NCBI RefSeq assembly: GCF_001636055.1
Contig: NZ_CP011789.1
Location: 3,720,001 to 3,784,000 of the forward strand
Direction: 5' to 3'
Length of the DNA stretch: 64,000 nucleotides
Source: Pseudomonas putida
GTDB taxonomy: Bacteria > Pseudomonadota > Gammaproteobacteria > Pseudomonadales > Pseudomonadaceae
Below the pieces are notes generated by a model. It had not been told where the DNA came from. It did no database searches and worked only from the letters and a program-made list of their open reading frames with translations. This document shows positions 1 through 8,932 of the stretch, piece after piece. Position numbers and translations under genes: made by a program. Within the stretch, counting starts at the first letter, position 1. Each line of letters starts with the position of its first letter.

Positions 1-148
1 ACAGGCTGTTGTCGGAAGGAAAGAACAAGGCACCGAACACCAGCGCGGCGGCAGTGGCGTAGATGTAGAAGTCGTACCATTCGATCATGGTGCCGATGAA
101 CGCGGCGGCCGCGGCCCGACGTGGCTGGGGCGAAGCGGAAGGCTGCAT
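1..148 (-). CDS. MFS transporter, metabolite:H+ symporter type (N-terminal part only)
   Basis: Only the first 49 residues are in the window. After an Ala/Pro/Arg-rich leader comes a first membrane segment containing 'GTMIEWYDFYIYATAAAL' and then 'FFP', the hallmark start of the metabolite:H+ symporter branch of the MFS (the family of ShiA, KgtP and ProP). It would be an inner-membrane proton-coupled uptake permease for an organic acid or similar. It diverges from the LysR gene starting at 361, which is its likely regulator. The substrate cannot be told from this fragment. Confidence 0.85.
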   Translation of the reverse strand, partial: MQPSASPQPRRAAAAAFIGTMIEWYDFYIYATAAALVFGALFFPSDNSL

Positions 149-360
149 GGGGGTGGCTCCTTTGCTTGTTGTTCTGGCAGGAGTTGAGGGTCACGGTGGC
201 GCTCTTTGGCGCTTGGTCTTGCTGCAGGGGTGGCCGTTTCACGGGCGAGCCCGCTTTTACTGGCCCCTGCATGCCCTTGATTTATCGGCCTGGGGCTATG
301 ATTAGTCAATTTTCTATTTATTATTCGAACTATTAGACACGCTTATAATTCGAGCCCATC
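149..360. promoter_or_regulatory. Divergent promoter region with a decayed REP
   Basis: This gap separates the MFS start from the LysR start. It turns strongly AT-rich just upstream of 361, with a 'ttataattc' stretch near 343-351 that could serve as a -10. Around 237-260 lies 'cacgggcgagcccgc', a partial REP core without its usual flanks. LysR proteins normally bind such divergent gaps; no specific box is claimed. Confidence 0.4.
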
Positions 361-1272
361 ATGTCCGACCGCCTGCTCAACGACCGCCTCGACTGGAACC
401 TGCTGCGCACCTTCCGCGTGATCGGCCAGGAACTCTCCATCAGCCGCGCAGCCGCTCGCCTGCACCTTACGCAACCTGCCGTGAGCCAGGCGCTCAAGCG
501 CCTGGAAGAACAACTCGGCCGCCAGCTCATCGCCCGCCGCGGCCCACGCTTCGTGCTTACCGAAACGGGCGAGCAACTGTTCCAGCTCGCAGGCGAGGTG
601 TATGGGCAGATGTCGCAGATCGGTGGGCTGCTGGAGCAGCCTGCTGACGAAGTGGTGGGCAAGGTGCGCCTGCTGATGATCAGCCGTATCGTCAGTGAGC
701 GCTTCGACGACTTTCTCGCCGACTTTCATCGCCAGCACCCACGGGTGGAGTTGGAAATCGACGTCATGCGCAGCTCCGACATCGTCGCCGCCCTGCAGGA
801 AAAGACCGCCACCGCAGCCCTGAGCCTCAACCGCCGTGCTCAACCGCGCCTGGAGCAACGCCTGTTCCTGCGCCAGCGCTATGCCTTCTTCTGCGGCAAG
901 CACCATGCGCTGTTCGGCGCCCAGGAAGGCGACCTGCAACGGGAGAATTTCGTCAGTTTCACCAGCGACCAGATTGGCGGCATGCTCTCGCCATTGACCA
1001 TCTTCCGCGACCAGCAAGGGTTTTCCGGCAGGATCGTCGCGTCCTCCCCGAGCCTTGAAGAAGTGCGTCGGCTGGTGATCGCAGGGTTCGGTATAGGGTG
1101 CCTGCCCGAGCATGTGGTGGCCGCCGATGTGCAGGCCGGGCTGCTATGGAAGCTGGCGCCGCATGAAGGGATTGCCGACGTGGATATCCACCTGCTGTGG
1201 AACCGCGAGCAGCGCTTGAGTCGGGCAGAGGGGGTGTTTATCGAGGCGTTGCAGCGGTGTCTGGAGGTGTGA
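361..1272 (+). CDS. LysR-family transcriptional regulator
   Basis: 303 residues, normal LTTR length. The N-terminal winged helix-turn-helix covers about residues 13-72 and contains 'SISRAAARLHLTQPAVSQALKRLE'-type sequence; the LysR substrate-binding domain follows (about 100-300). It diverges from the MFS gene at 148 and precedes a secreted cyclase-family gene at 1490. LTTRs usually control the divergent neighbour, so the MFS permease is the first candidate target. The effector is unknown. Confidence 0.9.
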   Translation: MSDRLLNDRLDWNLLRTFRVIGQELSISRAAARLHLTQPAVSQALKRLEEQLGRQLIARRGPRFVLTETGEQLFQLAGEVYGQMSQIGGLLEQPADEVVGKVRLLMISRIVSERFDDFLADFHRQHPRVELEIDVMRSSDIVAALQEKTATAALSLNRRAQPRLEQRLFLRQRYAFFCGKHHALFGAQEGDLQRENFVSFTSDQIGGMLSPLTIFRDQQGFSGRIVASSPSLEEVRRLVIAGFGIGCLPEHVVAADVQAGLLWKLAPHEGIADVDIHLLWNREQRLSRAEGVFIEALQRCLEV

Positions 1273-1334
1273 TTGTCGAGTGTTCTCAGGTAGCTGGACA
1301 CCGTGATGGCCGGAGCAAGGGCCTGATCCATCAA

Positions 1335-1382
1335 TCTAAAAGCCAGCTCAATTCCTGTGGGAGCGGGCTTGTCCCGCGATGG
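1335..1382. repeat. REP element
   Basis: A Pseudomonas REP: 'cctgtgggagcgggcttgtcccgcgatg'-like sequence with the GCGGG/CCCGC stem at 1363-1367 and 1373-1377. Its left flank 'tctaaaagccagctcaatt' matches the extended flanks of the REPs near 11.8 kb and 22.9 kb. It sits between the LysR stop and the cyclase gene. Confidence 0.8.
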
Positions 1383-1489
1383 GCAACCCTGTTGACCCAC
1401 AGACAAAAGTGATTGTCCCGACCGCTACTTTTTCCCAGACCGCCCGCTGCCGAGAATCTCCCGACTGCATTTCACACCTCGGAGATTCC

Positions 1490-2425
1490 ATGAAAGCGTT
1501 CAAACCCCTGCTCCTGGCCACCGCACTGGCCGCCACTGCGCACAGTGCACTGGCCGCCGACTGGCAAGCCTCGCCTTATGGCGCGCAGGATGAAATCGGC
1601 GCGGCCAACCTACTCACCCCCGACGTGGTCAAGCAGGCCGCCGAGTTGATCAAGACCGGCAAGACCTACCCCCTTGCCGTGCCGGTGAGCAAGGACCTGC
1701 CAGCCTTTCGCCACCGCAGCTTCCACCTCTACAACATCCAGCCCGGCGAACAGGCCGGCCAGACCCTCGGTCGCAACAAGTTCACCTTCAACGATGAACT
1801 GGTCAATGGCTGGACCGGCGTCGGCACCCAGCTCAACGGCATCGGCCATATCGGCATCGACAACGTCTACTACAACGGCAACAAGGCCGCCGATTTCGTC
1901 ACGGTCGAAGGCGTGACGAAGCTTGGGATCGAAAAGGCACCGCCGATGGTGACCCGCGGCGTGGTGCTGGACATGACCGCACACTACGGCCAGGCCATCG
2001 TTCCCGGCGGCACCGCGTTCACCGTCGCCGACATCCAGGCCGTGCTGAAAAAGCAGCACATCACCCTGCGCAAAGGCGATGTGGTGCTGTTCAACACCGG
2101 CTGGCTGGAATTGATCGGCAAGGATAACGCACAGTTTCTCGCCACCGAGCCCGGCATCGACCTGCCGGCTGCGCAATGGCTGGCCGACCAGGGCATCGTC
2201 GCCTTCGGCGGTGATACCTGGGCCTCGGAGGTGTATCCGAACCCCACGGGCGAAGAGTTCCCGGTCAACCAGTTCATGCTGGCCAAGCGCGGGATCTACA
2301 ACCTCGAGCTGATCGACACTCGAGCGCTGGTCAAGGACAAGGCCTTCGAGTTCATGTTCGTGCTTGGCCAGCCGCTCTACAAAGGCTCGACCCAGGTGAA
2401 CATCAACCCGGTGGCGATTCGCTGA
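1490..2425 (+). CDS. Cyclase family protein, exported
   Basis: 311 residues from the ATG at 1490. The reading frame is open further upstream to 1379, but that extension has no good start context, and 1490 opens with a clear signal peptide ending 'AHSALAADW' (about residue 23). The body resembles the metal-dependent cyclase / kynurenine-formamidase fold (Pfam Cyclase), including 'GTQLNGIGHIGID' where the family has its metal-binding His, and 'FGGDTWASE'. Such enzymes hydrolyse or cyclise amides and lactones; here the reaction would be periplasmic. The substrate is unknown. Confidence 0.8.
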   Translation: MKAFKPLLLATALAATAHSALAADWQASPYGAQDEIGAANLLTPDVVKQAAELIKTGKTYPLAVPVSKDLPAFRHRSFHLYNIQPGEQAGQTLGRNKFTFNDELVNGWTGVGTQLNGIGHIGIDNVYYNGNKAADFVTVEGVTKLGIEKAPPMVTRGVVLDMTAHYGQAIVPGGTAFTVADIQAVLKKQHITLRKGDVVLFNTGWLELIGKDNAQFLATEPGIDLPAAQWLADQGIVAFGGDTWASEVYPNPTGEEFPVNQFMLAKRGIYNLELIDTRALVKDKAFEFMFVLGQPLYKGSTQVNINPVAIR

Positions 2426-2440
2426 CCGAGGCGCAACAGC

Positions 2441-2460
2441 CCGCCCTGTCTACAGGGCGG
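2441..2460. terminator. Hairpin between convergent genes
   Basis: Perfect 8-bp stem CCGCCCTG/CAGGGCGG with a 4-nt loop, exactly between the stop codons of the cyclase gene (2425) and the convergent LysR gene (2462). There is no clear T-run on either side, so its use as a terminator is inferred from position. Confidence 0.45.
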
Positions 2461-2461
2461 C

Positions 2462-3355
2462 TCACACGTTCGGCCACTGCTCCAGCAGGATCGAGACGAA
2501 TTTCTCCGCCGCTGGCGACAATGAAGCGCCGCGGCGATACACAAGGCCCAGCGTGCGGGTCACCTCGGGCTCGATCAGCGGCACGCTGACCAGGGTCGGG
2601 TGATCCGCCGCCGGCATCGCCAGGCTCGGCATCGCCGACACCCCCAACCCGGCCTCGACCATGCCCAGCGAGGTCGACAGATGCTGTACCTCGTAGAACC
2701 ACTTTGGCCGCAGCCCCAATCCCGACAGCGCGTGGTCGAGCAGCATGCGGTTGCCGCTGAGCCGCCCTACCCCGATCAGCCGGTGCTCGGCCAGTTCCGT
2801 CCAGCTCACCGACACGCGCCCAGCCAGCACATGGTCGCGCCGACAGGCCAGCACGAACTGCTCCTGCACCAGTGGAACGAACTCGATGTCCGGGTGCTGC
2901 CCGCTCATCATGTTGATCCCGAAATCGGCCTCGCCACGCAGCACCGCCTCGAGCCCGTCGTTCGCACTGAGGTCGAGCAGGCGAATGCGAATCTTGGGGT
3001 ACTGTTCGTTGTAGAGGCGAATGACCGAGGGCAGGAAGTAGAACGCTGCGGTGGGGATGCAGGCCAAAGTTACCTGCCCGGTCTGGCGCTCGGCCAGCTC
3101 GCGAATGCTCAGGATCGAATCCTCGAAATCGTCCAGCAGGCGCCGGGCCTTGGGTAGAAAGTCACGCCCGACACTGGTCAGTCCGACGCGCCGCGTGGTG
3201 CGTTCGAGCAGGGGTGTCCCAAGGCCGTCCTCAAGCTTCTTGATGCGGCGGCTCAAGGCTGGCTGCGACAAGTGCAAAACCTCTGCTGCCTCGTGGAAAC
3301 TGCCCAGTTCGGCGATTTTCACGAAAGATCGTATGTCTTGAAGCTCATATTCCAT
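2462..3355 (-). CDS. LysR-family regulator of the carboxylate cluster
   Basis: 297 residues. HTH at about residues 5-62 ('GSFHEAAEVLHLSQPALSRR'), then the inducer-binding domain. It is divergent from the PrpF-type isomerase gene at 3503 across an AT-rich 147-bp gap. By the usual LTTR arrangement it is the best candidate activator of the isomerase-transporter-porin genes at 3.5-8.7 kb, responding to one of their substrates. Confidence 0.9.
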   Translation of the reverse strand: MEYELQDIRSFVKIAELGSFHEAAEVLHLSQPALSRRIKKLEDGLGTPLLERTTRRVGLTSVGRDFLPKARRLLDDFEDSILSIRELAERQTGQVTLACIPTAAFYFLPSVIRLYNEQYPKIRIRLLDLSANDGLEAVLRGEADFGINMMSGQHPDIEFVPLVQEQFVLACRRDHVLAGRVSVSWTELAEHRLIGVGRLSGNRMLLDHALSGLGLRPKWFYEVQHLSTSLGMVEAGLGVSAMPSLAMPAADHPTLVSVPLIEPEVTRTLGLVYRRGASLSPAAEKFVSILLEQWPNV

Positions 3356-3502
3356 GCTGATTCTCTTTCAGACACTGGCCGACAATTTATTTGTATAACG
3401 CAATAATAGCGACGATATTTGCATTGGATTGATTTATCCACCCCTGTCACTCTTGTCCCATACACATCAATGATGTCCATTGATCAACAAGAGCTAGATT
3501 TC

Positions 3503-4582
3503 ATGCAACGAATTCCTTGTGTGCTGATGCGCGGCGGGACCTCCAAGGGCCCCTTCTTCCATGCCTGGGACTTGCCGTCCAATATCGTCGAGCGCGACGA
3601 GATGCTGATCGCCCTGATGGGCTCGGGCCATGAACTGGAAATCGATGGCATTGGCGGCGGCAGCCCGCAGACCAGTAAGGTTGCGATCATCAGCCCCTCA
3701 CTGCACGCCGATGCCGATGTCGATTATCTGTTCGTGCAGGTGATGGTCGCCGAGCGCCGTGTCGATACTGCACCCAACTGCGGCAACATGCTTTGCGCGG
3801 TCGGCCCCTTCGCCATCGAACAAGGGCTGGTCAAGGGCAGCGACGGCCAGACACTGGTCCGCATCCGCAACCTCAATACCGGCACATTCGTTAACTCGCT
3901 GGTACAGACGCCTGGCGGGATCGTGCGCTACGAGGGCCGTACCGCCATCGACGGCGTTCCTGGGACTGCGGCCCCTGTGCACCTGACATTCCTCGATGCC
4001 GTCGGCAGCAAGACCGGCAGCCTGTTCCCCACTGGCCAGTCCCAGCAGGTAATCGATGGCGTACCGGTCACCTGTATCGACATGGCCATGCCGATGATGA
4101 TCGTCGACGCCCGTCACCTGGGGCTTGAGGGCAGCGAGAGCCCGGCTCAACTGGACGCCGATGCAAAGCTGCTCAAACGCCTCGAAGCCCTGCGGCTGAA
4201 GGCCGGCCGGGCCATGGGCCTGGGAGATGTAAGCAACATGGTGATCCCGAAGCCGGTCGTGGTATCCGCACCACGCTTCGATGGCACTCTGCAGGTTCGC
4301 TACTTCATGCCGCACAGCTGCCACCGGGCGCTGGCGATCACCGGTGCGATCGGACTGGCCACTGCCTGTGTCAGCCCCGGCACAGTGATCGGCGACCTGC
4401 TCGGTGAACAGGCCCTGACCCTGCGTGAGGTACGTCTGGAGCATCCAAGCGGGGCCATCGACATCGCCCTGTCGCGCTCCGGTGCCGATGGCCAGACACT
4501 GCAAGCCTCGGTGGTACGCACCGCACGCCGATTGTTCTCGGGGTTCGTCTACGCACCGTCCACGCGGCGACTCGCGGGCTAA
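3503..4582 (+). CDS. PrpF/GalD-type isomerase (4-oxalomesaconate tautomerase family)
   Basis: 359 residues from ATG 3503, opening 'MQRIPCVLMRGGTSKGPFF', the standard start of the PrpF fold; an upstream in-frame extension to 3419 lacks family similarity. The family motif 'NCGNMLCAVGPFA' carries the conserved cysteine. Characterised members are GalD (keto/enol tautomerisation of 4-oxalomesaconate in gallate breakdown) and PrpF (isomerisation of 2-methyl-aconitate or aconitate). No gallate genes (galA, galB, galC) lie nearby. The neighbours are di- and tricarboxylate permeases, which favours an aconitate-like substrate. That last step is inference. Confidence 0.85.
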   Translation: MQRIPCVLMRGGTSKGPFFHAWDLPSNIVERDEMLIALMGSGHELEIDGIGGGSPQTSKVAIISPSLHADADVDYLFVQVMVAERRVDTAPNCGNMLCAVGPFAIEQGLVKGSDGQTLVRIRNLNTGTFVNSLVQTPGGIVRYEGRTAIDGVPGTAAPVHLTFLDAVGSKTGSLFPTGQSQQVIDGVPVTCIDMAMPMMIVDARHLGLEGSESPAQLDADAKLLKRLEALRLKAGRAMGLGDVSNMVIPKPVVVSAPRFDGTLQVRYFMPHSCHRALAITGAIGLATACVSPGTVIGDLLGEQALTLREVRLEHPSGAIDIALSRSGADGQTLQASVVRTARRLFSGFVYAPSTRRLAG

Positions 4583-4638
4583 GCCCGATCCAGCTCCATC
4601 CAGCGCATCCGCACAACTTCAATAATGGGTGATGCCTT

Positions 4639-5955
4639 ATGAAACTCATGAAATCGCTGTACTTTCAGATTCTCTGCGCCGTCCTGCTAGGCGTGGTGGT
4701 CGGCCACTTCTGGGGGCAACAGGCCGTTGCGCTCAAGCCGCTGGGCGATGCCTTCATCAAGCTGATCAAGATGATGATCGCGCCCGTGGTGTTCTGCACC
4801 ATCGTCACCGGCATCGCCGGCATGACCGACCGCCGTTCGCTGGGTCGGTTGATGAGCAAGACCTTGTTGCTGTTCCTGGTGTTGACCGTGGTCAGCCTGA
4901 TCATCGGCCTGGTCGCGGTGTACCTGTTCCGTCCAGGCGTGGGCATGAACATCGACCCAGCAACGCTCAGTACTGCGGGCCTCAGCCAATACACCACCTC
5001 CGCCGCCAAACTGGGCGTGGTGGACTTCTTCATGCATATCATCCCCGAGACCTTCATCGGTGCCTTCGACAAAGGCGAAGTACTGCCGGTGCTGTTCATC
5101 GCCGTGCTCTGCGGTTTCGCCCTCTCAGCCATGGGCGAATCCGCAAGGCCGGTGCTGGAGGTGCTGGAGTCCGCGTCGCAGATGGTGTTCCGCATCTTTG
5201 GCTACCTGATGCGCTTCGCCCCGATCGGTGCCTTCGGCGCACTGGCCTTCACCGTCGGCCAGTACGGCATCACCTCGCTCGGTGCCTTGGCCAAGCTGAT
5301 CGGCACCTTGTACATCGCCTGCGCCTTCTTCGTCATGGTGGTGCTGGGCGGCATCTGCCGGGCGCATGGCTTCAGCCTGTGGAAGCTGCTGCGCTACCTG
5401 CGCGAAGAGTTCCTGGTGGTGTTGGGGACCTCGTCCACAGAGCCGGTGCTGCCACGCATGCTGGAAAAGCTCCAGGCTCTGGGCTGCAAGAAAGGCGTGG
5501 TGGGCCTGGTGCTACCGACCGGCTACTCGTTCAACCTCGACGGCACCGCGATCTACCTGTCGCTGGCCGCGGTGTTCATCGCCCAGGCCTGCAACATCGA
5601 CCTGAGCCTCGGCCAGATCCTGACCATGCTGGCGATCATGCTGCTGTCGTCCAAAGGGGCTGCAGGTGTTACCGGCAGCGGTTTCGTCGCCTTGGCTTCG
5701 ACCCTCACGGTCATCCACGACATCCCGCTGGCCGGCCTTGCACTGCTGATCGGTATCGACCGTTTCATGTCCGAGGCGCGAGCCCTCACCAGCCTGGCGA
5801 GCAACGCGGTGGCCACCGTGGTCATTTCATTGTCAGAGAACGCCTGCGACCGTGAAACGCTCATGCGCACCCTGGCCAGCGGCAAAGCCGACACCCCGGC
5901 CGAGCAGGCCTGGCAGCCTACCCAGGCTGCAACCCCACCCCATCGTACTCACTGA
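4639..5955 (+). CDS. Dicarboxylate/amino acid:cation symporter, DctA type
   Basis: 438 residues. The first membrane segment and the stretch 'HFWGQQAVALKPLGDAFIKLIKMMIAPVVF' are characteristic of DctA/GltP, as is 'GYSFNLDGTAIY' in the transport core. The protein uses H+ or Na+ to bring C4-dicarboxylates across the inner membrane. It follows the isomerase by 56 bp and precedes the CitMHS permease, so it is probably co-transcribed. A second dctA elsewhere in the genome is likely, so I give no symbol. Confidence 0.88.
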   Translation: MKLMKSLYFQILCAVLLGVVVGHFWGQQAVALKPLGDAFIKLIKMMIAPVVFCTIVTGIAGMTDRRSLGRLMSKTLLLFLVLTVVSLIIGLVAVYLFRPGVGMNIDPATLSTAGLSQYTTSAAKLGVVDFFMHIIPETFIGAFDKGEVLPVLFIAVLCGFALSAMGESARPVLEVLESASQMVFRIFGYLMRFAPIGAFGALAFTVGQYGITSLGALAKLIGTLYIACAFFVMVVLGGICRAHGFSLWKLLRYLREEFLVVLGTSSTEPVLPRMLEKLQALGCKKGVVGLVLPTGYSFNLDGTAIYLSLAAVFIAQACNIDLSLGQILTMLAIMLLSSKGAAGVTGSGFVALASTLTVIHDIPLAGLALLIGIDRFMSEARALTSLASNAVATVVISLSENACDRETLMRTLASGKADTPAEQAWQPTQAATPPHRTH

Positions 5956-5972
5956 CATTCACCTCACTTGAT

Positions 5973-5991
5973 CCCCCGCCTCGGGCGGGGG
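5973..5991 (+). terminator. Intergenic GC hairpin inside the carboxylate operon
   Basis: CCCCCGCC/GGCGGGGG with a 3-nt loop, between the DctA-type and CitMHS genes. No T-run follows. It may attenuate transcription or protect the upstream message from 3' decay rather than end the operon. Confidence 0.4.
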
Positions 5992-6050
5992 CTGGCGGAC
6001 GCCTGCGCGCCAGGCGACCATGACGACAATAAAAACAAGAGAAACGACCC

Positions 6051-7355
6051 ATGCTTGCACTCCTTGGCCTGGTCATGGTGGTGACCTTCACCTACCTGAT
6101 CATGAGCAAACGCCTGTCACCGATCGTCGCACTCACCGTGGTGCCGATCGTCTTCGCGATCATCGGCGGCTTCGCCCCGGACCTGGGCAAGATGATGCTC
6201 GACGGCCTGAAAATGGTCGCACCATCGGCCGCCCTGTTACTGTTCGCCATCCTGTTCTTCGGCCTGATGATCGATGCCGGCCTGTTCGATCCGCTGATTC
6301 GCAAGATCCTCAAGCGGGTCAATGGTGACCCGATCAAGATCGCCATCGGCACCGCGCTGCTGTCGTTGCTGGTGGCCCTCGACGGCGACGGCACCACCAC
6401 CTACATGATCACCTGCGCGGCGATGCTGCCGCTTTACAAGCGCATCGGCATGAACCCGATGATCCTCGCCACCATTTCCATGCTGTCGCTGAGCATCATG
6501 AGCGGCATGAGCCCCTGGGGCGGCCCGGCGACCCGCGCCATCGCCGCACTTGGCCTGGATGCGACCGAATACTTCATCCCGATGCTGCCGACGGTGATCG
6601 GAGGTGCCGCCTGGGTGGTATTCACCGCGTTCCTGCTCGGTCGTGCCGAACGCCGACGCATCGGCAACGTGGCGCTGGAGTCCGGGGGCGGCAACTGCTA
6701 CATCAAGGAGATCCTCGGCGATAACCCGCACAAGCGCCCACGCCTGGCCTACGTCAACCTGGTGCTGGTCATCATCGTGATGAGCGCCCTGGTCATGGGC
6801 CTGATGCACGCCGCGATCCTGTTCATGATTGGCTTCGTCGCCGCACTGATGATCAACTACCCGCAGCTCGAGGTGCAGAAAGCACGCATCCTCGCTCACT
6901 CCGGCAACGCCATGACCGTGGTGCTGCTGGTGTTCGCAGCGGGCATCTTCGCCGGCATCTTCTCCGGCACCAAGATGGTCGATGCGCTGGCCCAGACGTT
7001 GGTGGACTGGATCCCGGAGGCCTGGAGCCACTGGTTCCCGCTGGTGGTGGCGCTGACCAGCATGCCGCTGACCTTCGTGCTCTCCAACGATGCCTACTAC
7101 TTCGGTGTGGTGCCGATCCTGGCCAACGCTGCGGCAGCCTACGGCATCGATCCGGTGGAGATCGCCCGGGCCTCGGTACTCGGCCAACCGGTGCACCTGA
7201 TGAGCCCACTGGTGGCTTCGACCCTGCTGCTGGTGGGCATGGTCGACCGCGACATCGGCGACTTCCAGAAGGCCACGGTGAAATGGGCGGTGCTGACCTC
7301 ACTGGTGATCACCGCACTGGCGCTACTCACCGGCGCCCTGTCGTTCTTCGTCTGA
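6051..7355 (+). CDS. CitMHS-family citrate/tricarboxylate permease
   Basis: 434 residues, almost entirely membrane segments, with the CitMHS pattern 'MLDGLKMVAPSAALLLFAILFFG' and 'ALDGDGTTTYMI'. Known members move metal-citrate complexes with protons across the inner membrane. It is preceded by 'aagagaaacgaccc' as a weak ribosome binding site. Its place between a DctA-type permease and an OprD porin suggests that the cluster takes up a C4-C6 polycarboxylate. Confidence 0.88.
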   Translation: MLALLGLVMVVTFTYLIMSKRLSPIVALTVVPIVFAIIGGFAPDLGKMMLDGLKMVAPSAALLLFAILFFGLMIDAGLFDPLIRKILKRVNGDPIKIAIGTALLSLLVALDGDGTTTYMITCAAMLPLYKRIGMNPMILATISMLSLSIMSGMSPWGGPATRAIAALGLDATEYFIPMLPTVIGGAAWVVFTAFLLGRAERRRIGNVALESGGGNCYIKEILGDNPHKRPRLAYVNLVLVIIVMSALVMGLMHAAILFMIGFVAALMINYPQLEVQKARILAHSGNAMTVVLLVFAAGIFAGIFSGTKMVDALAQTLVDWIPEAWSHWFPLVVALTSMPLTFVLSNDAYYFGVVPILANAAAAYGIDPVEIARASVLGQPVHLMSPLVASTLLLVGMVDRDIGDFQKATVKWAVLTSLVITALALLTGALSFFV

Positions 7356-7415
7356 ACCGCTGCGCGGCGCCCACTGGCGCCCGCCTTCTGCGCGTCCCAC
7401 ATTAGAGTACCGATC

Positions 7416-8669
7416 ATGTCTCGAATCGTTCTGCGAGGGGCCGGCTGTGCCCTGCTCTGCGGTTGCATGCCTGTTGTCGACGCTGCCGGTTTCATCGACG
7501 ACAGCACACTGAAGCTGCAACTGCGCAACGTCTACTTCAACGAGAATTTCCGTGACGAACAGGGCATGAGCAGCCGCGCCGCCGCCAACGCCAAAAGCGA
7601 GCGAGTGGAATGGGCGCAAGGCTTTCTGCTCGATTATCAATCCGGCTATACCCCGGGTGTCCTGGGGTTTGGCATCGACGCATCGGGCCTGGTTGGCGTG
7701 CGCCTGGACTCTGGCCCCGGACGCAGTGGCACCGGCTTGCTGCCGGTACACGACGACGGCCACGCCGCCGAAGAATTCGCCAGCGCCGGCGTCACTGCCA
7801 AGGCACGCCTGGGCAAGACAGTCGTCAAGCACGGCACACTGCTGCCCAAGACACCCGTACTGGTCTACAACGACGCCCGCCTGCTGCCGCAGACCTACCA
7901 GGGCAGCCAACTGGTCAGCAACGAATTCGACAACCTCACCCTCACGTTCGGGCATCTGGATCGCTTCAAGCAGCGCGACTCATCGAACAGCACCGGGCTG
8001 TTTGTGGACGGCTACAGCGGTCGTGAATCCGGCGATTTCAGCTACGGCGGCGCCGACTACGCGGTCAGCAAGCAACTGCGCCTGAGTTATTTCCACGGTG
8101 AGTTGAGCGACTTCTACCGCCAGGACTTCGCCGGCATCCAGCATGACCTACCGCTGGCCGGTGGTACGCTTGCCAGCGACCTGCGCTATTTCAGGAGTCG
8201 CGACGAGGGCGCGGCCCAGGCCGGACGCATCGACAACCACATGCTCAGCGGGCAACTGACCTACAGCCACAGTGGCCATGCCTTCGGCACCGGCTACCAG
8301 GTGCTGCGCGGCGACGCCGGCCTGCCCTACATCAGCGGCGCGACCGTGTATTCGTTCAGCAACGTCGGTATCGGAAAATTCATCGAGGAAGACGAGAAGA
8401 CCTGGATGGCCAGCTATGCCTACAACTTCGCTGCCGCAGGGGTGCCGGGACTGACCTTCATGACCCGCTACCTGAGTGGCGACAACCACCGTTCAGGCGA
8501 AGACGGGTTGCGCGAATGGGAACGCGACGCGGAACTGGCCTACGTTGTGCAATCCGGACCGTTCAAGGGGCTGGGCGCCAAGCTGCGCAACTACGTGTAC
8601 CGCTCGGATTTCGCCCGTGGCCGCGATAGCAATCGGCTCTACCTGACCTACGATATCGTGCTTTGGTGA
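7416..8669 (+). CDS. OprD-family outer-membrane porin
   Basis: 417 residues with a signal peptide ending around 'VVDAAGF' (residue 25) and the OprD N-terminus 'FIDDSTLKLQLRNVYFNENF'. The rest alternates as expected of a beta-barrel, and it ends 'LYLTYDIVLW', a typical barrel terminus. Members of this family (such as OpdH for cis-aconitate) are substrate-specific channels for small carboxylates or basic amino acids. As the last gene of the cluster it would supply the outer-membrane step for the same acid. Confidence 0.9.
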   Translation: MSRIVLRGAGCALLCGCMPVVDAAGFIDDSTLKLQLRNVYFNENFRDEQGMSSRAAANAKSERVEWAQGFLLDYQSGYTPGVLGFGIDASGLVGVRLDSGPGRSGTGLLPVHDDGHAAEEFASAGVTAKARLGKTVVKHGTLLPKTPVLVYNDARLLPQTYQGSQLVSNEFDNLTLTFGHLDRFKQRDSSNSTGLFVDGYSGRESGDFSYGGADYAVSKQLRLSYFHGELSDFYRQDFAGIQHDLPLAGGTLASDLRYFRSRDEGAAQAGRIDNHMLSGQLTYSHSGHAFGTGYQVLRGDAGLPYISGATVYSFSNVGIGKFIEEDEKTWMASYAYNFAAAGVPGLTFMTRYLSGDNHRSGEDGLREWERDAELAYVVQSGPFKGLGAKLRNYVYRSDFARGRDSNRLYLTYDIVLW

Positions 8670-8932
8670 CCGGTGCCGGTATTGATCGATACCGGCAAAT
8701 CACGCTTTGGCCAAGGGCACACGGCCCTGGTAACGCCGTTCGAAATCGTCTGCCAACTGCGCCTGGGTCACGCTCCCCAGGCGCTCGAGCGGCAGCGCCA
8801 GACGGGTGTCGTTTCTCATGGGAGGGCAGTCGTCGGCACAAGTGCGTGAATTATCGATCGACACCGCCAAGGTTACGAGACGCTTCGCCTATCGCCCACT
8901 GATCTTGAGTGAGCGACCGAGTCGACAGTGCC
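8670..8932. other. Intergenic gap with no convincing gene
   Basis: 263 bp between the porin and the convergent VOC gene. A 39-codon minus-strand frame (8700-8819) exists but has no ribosome binding site. 'cggtattgatcgataccg' near 8676-8693 forms a short palindrome just after the porin stop that might act in termination. Nothing else is recognisable. Confidence 0.4.

Noticed and set aside
3503..4582. Gallate degradation cluster (galD)
   Set aside because: The enzyme family fits, but gallate dioxygenase, hydratase and aldolase genes are absent and the neighbours are polycarboxylate transporters.
8700..8819. 39-codon minus-strand frame ('MRNDTRLALPLERLGSV...')
   Set aside because: No ribosome binding site, no recognised family, and a GC-rich frame of this length is expected by chance.
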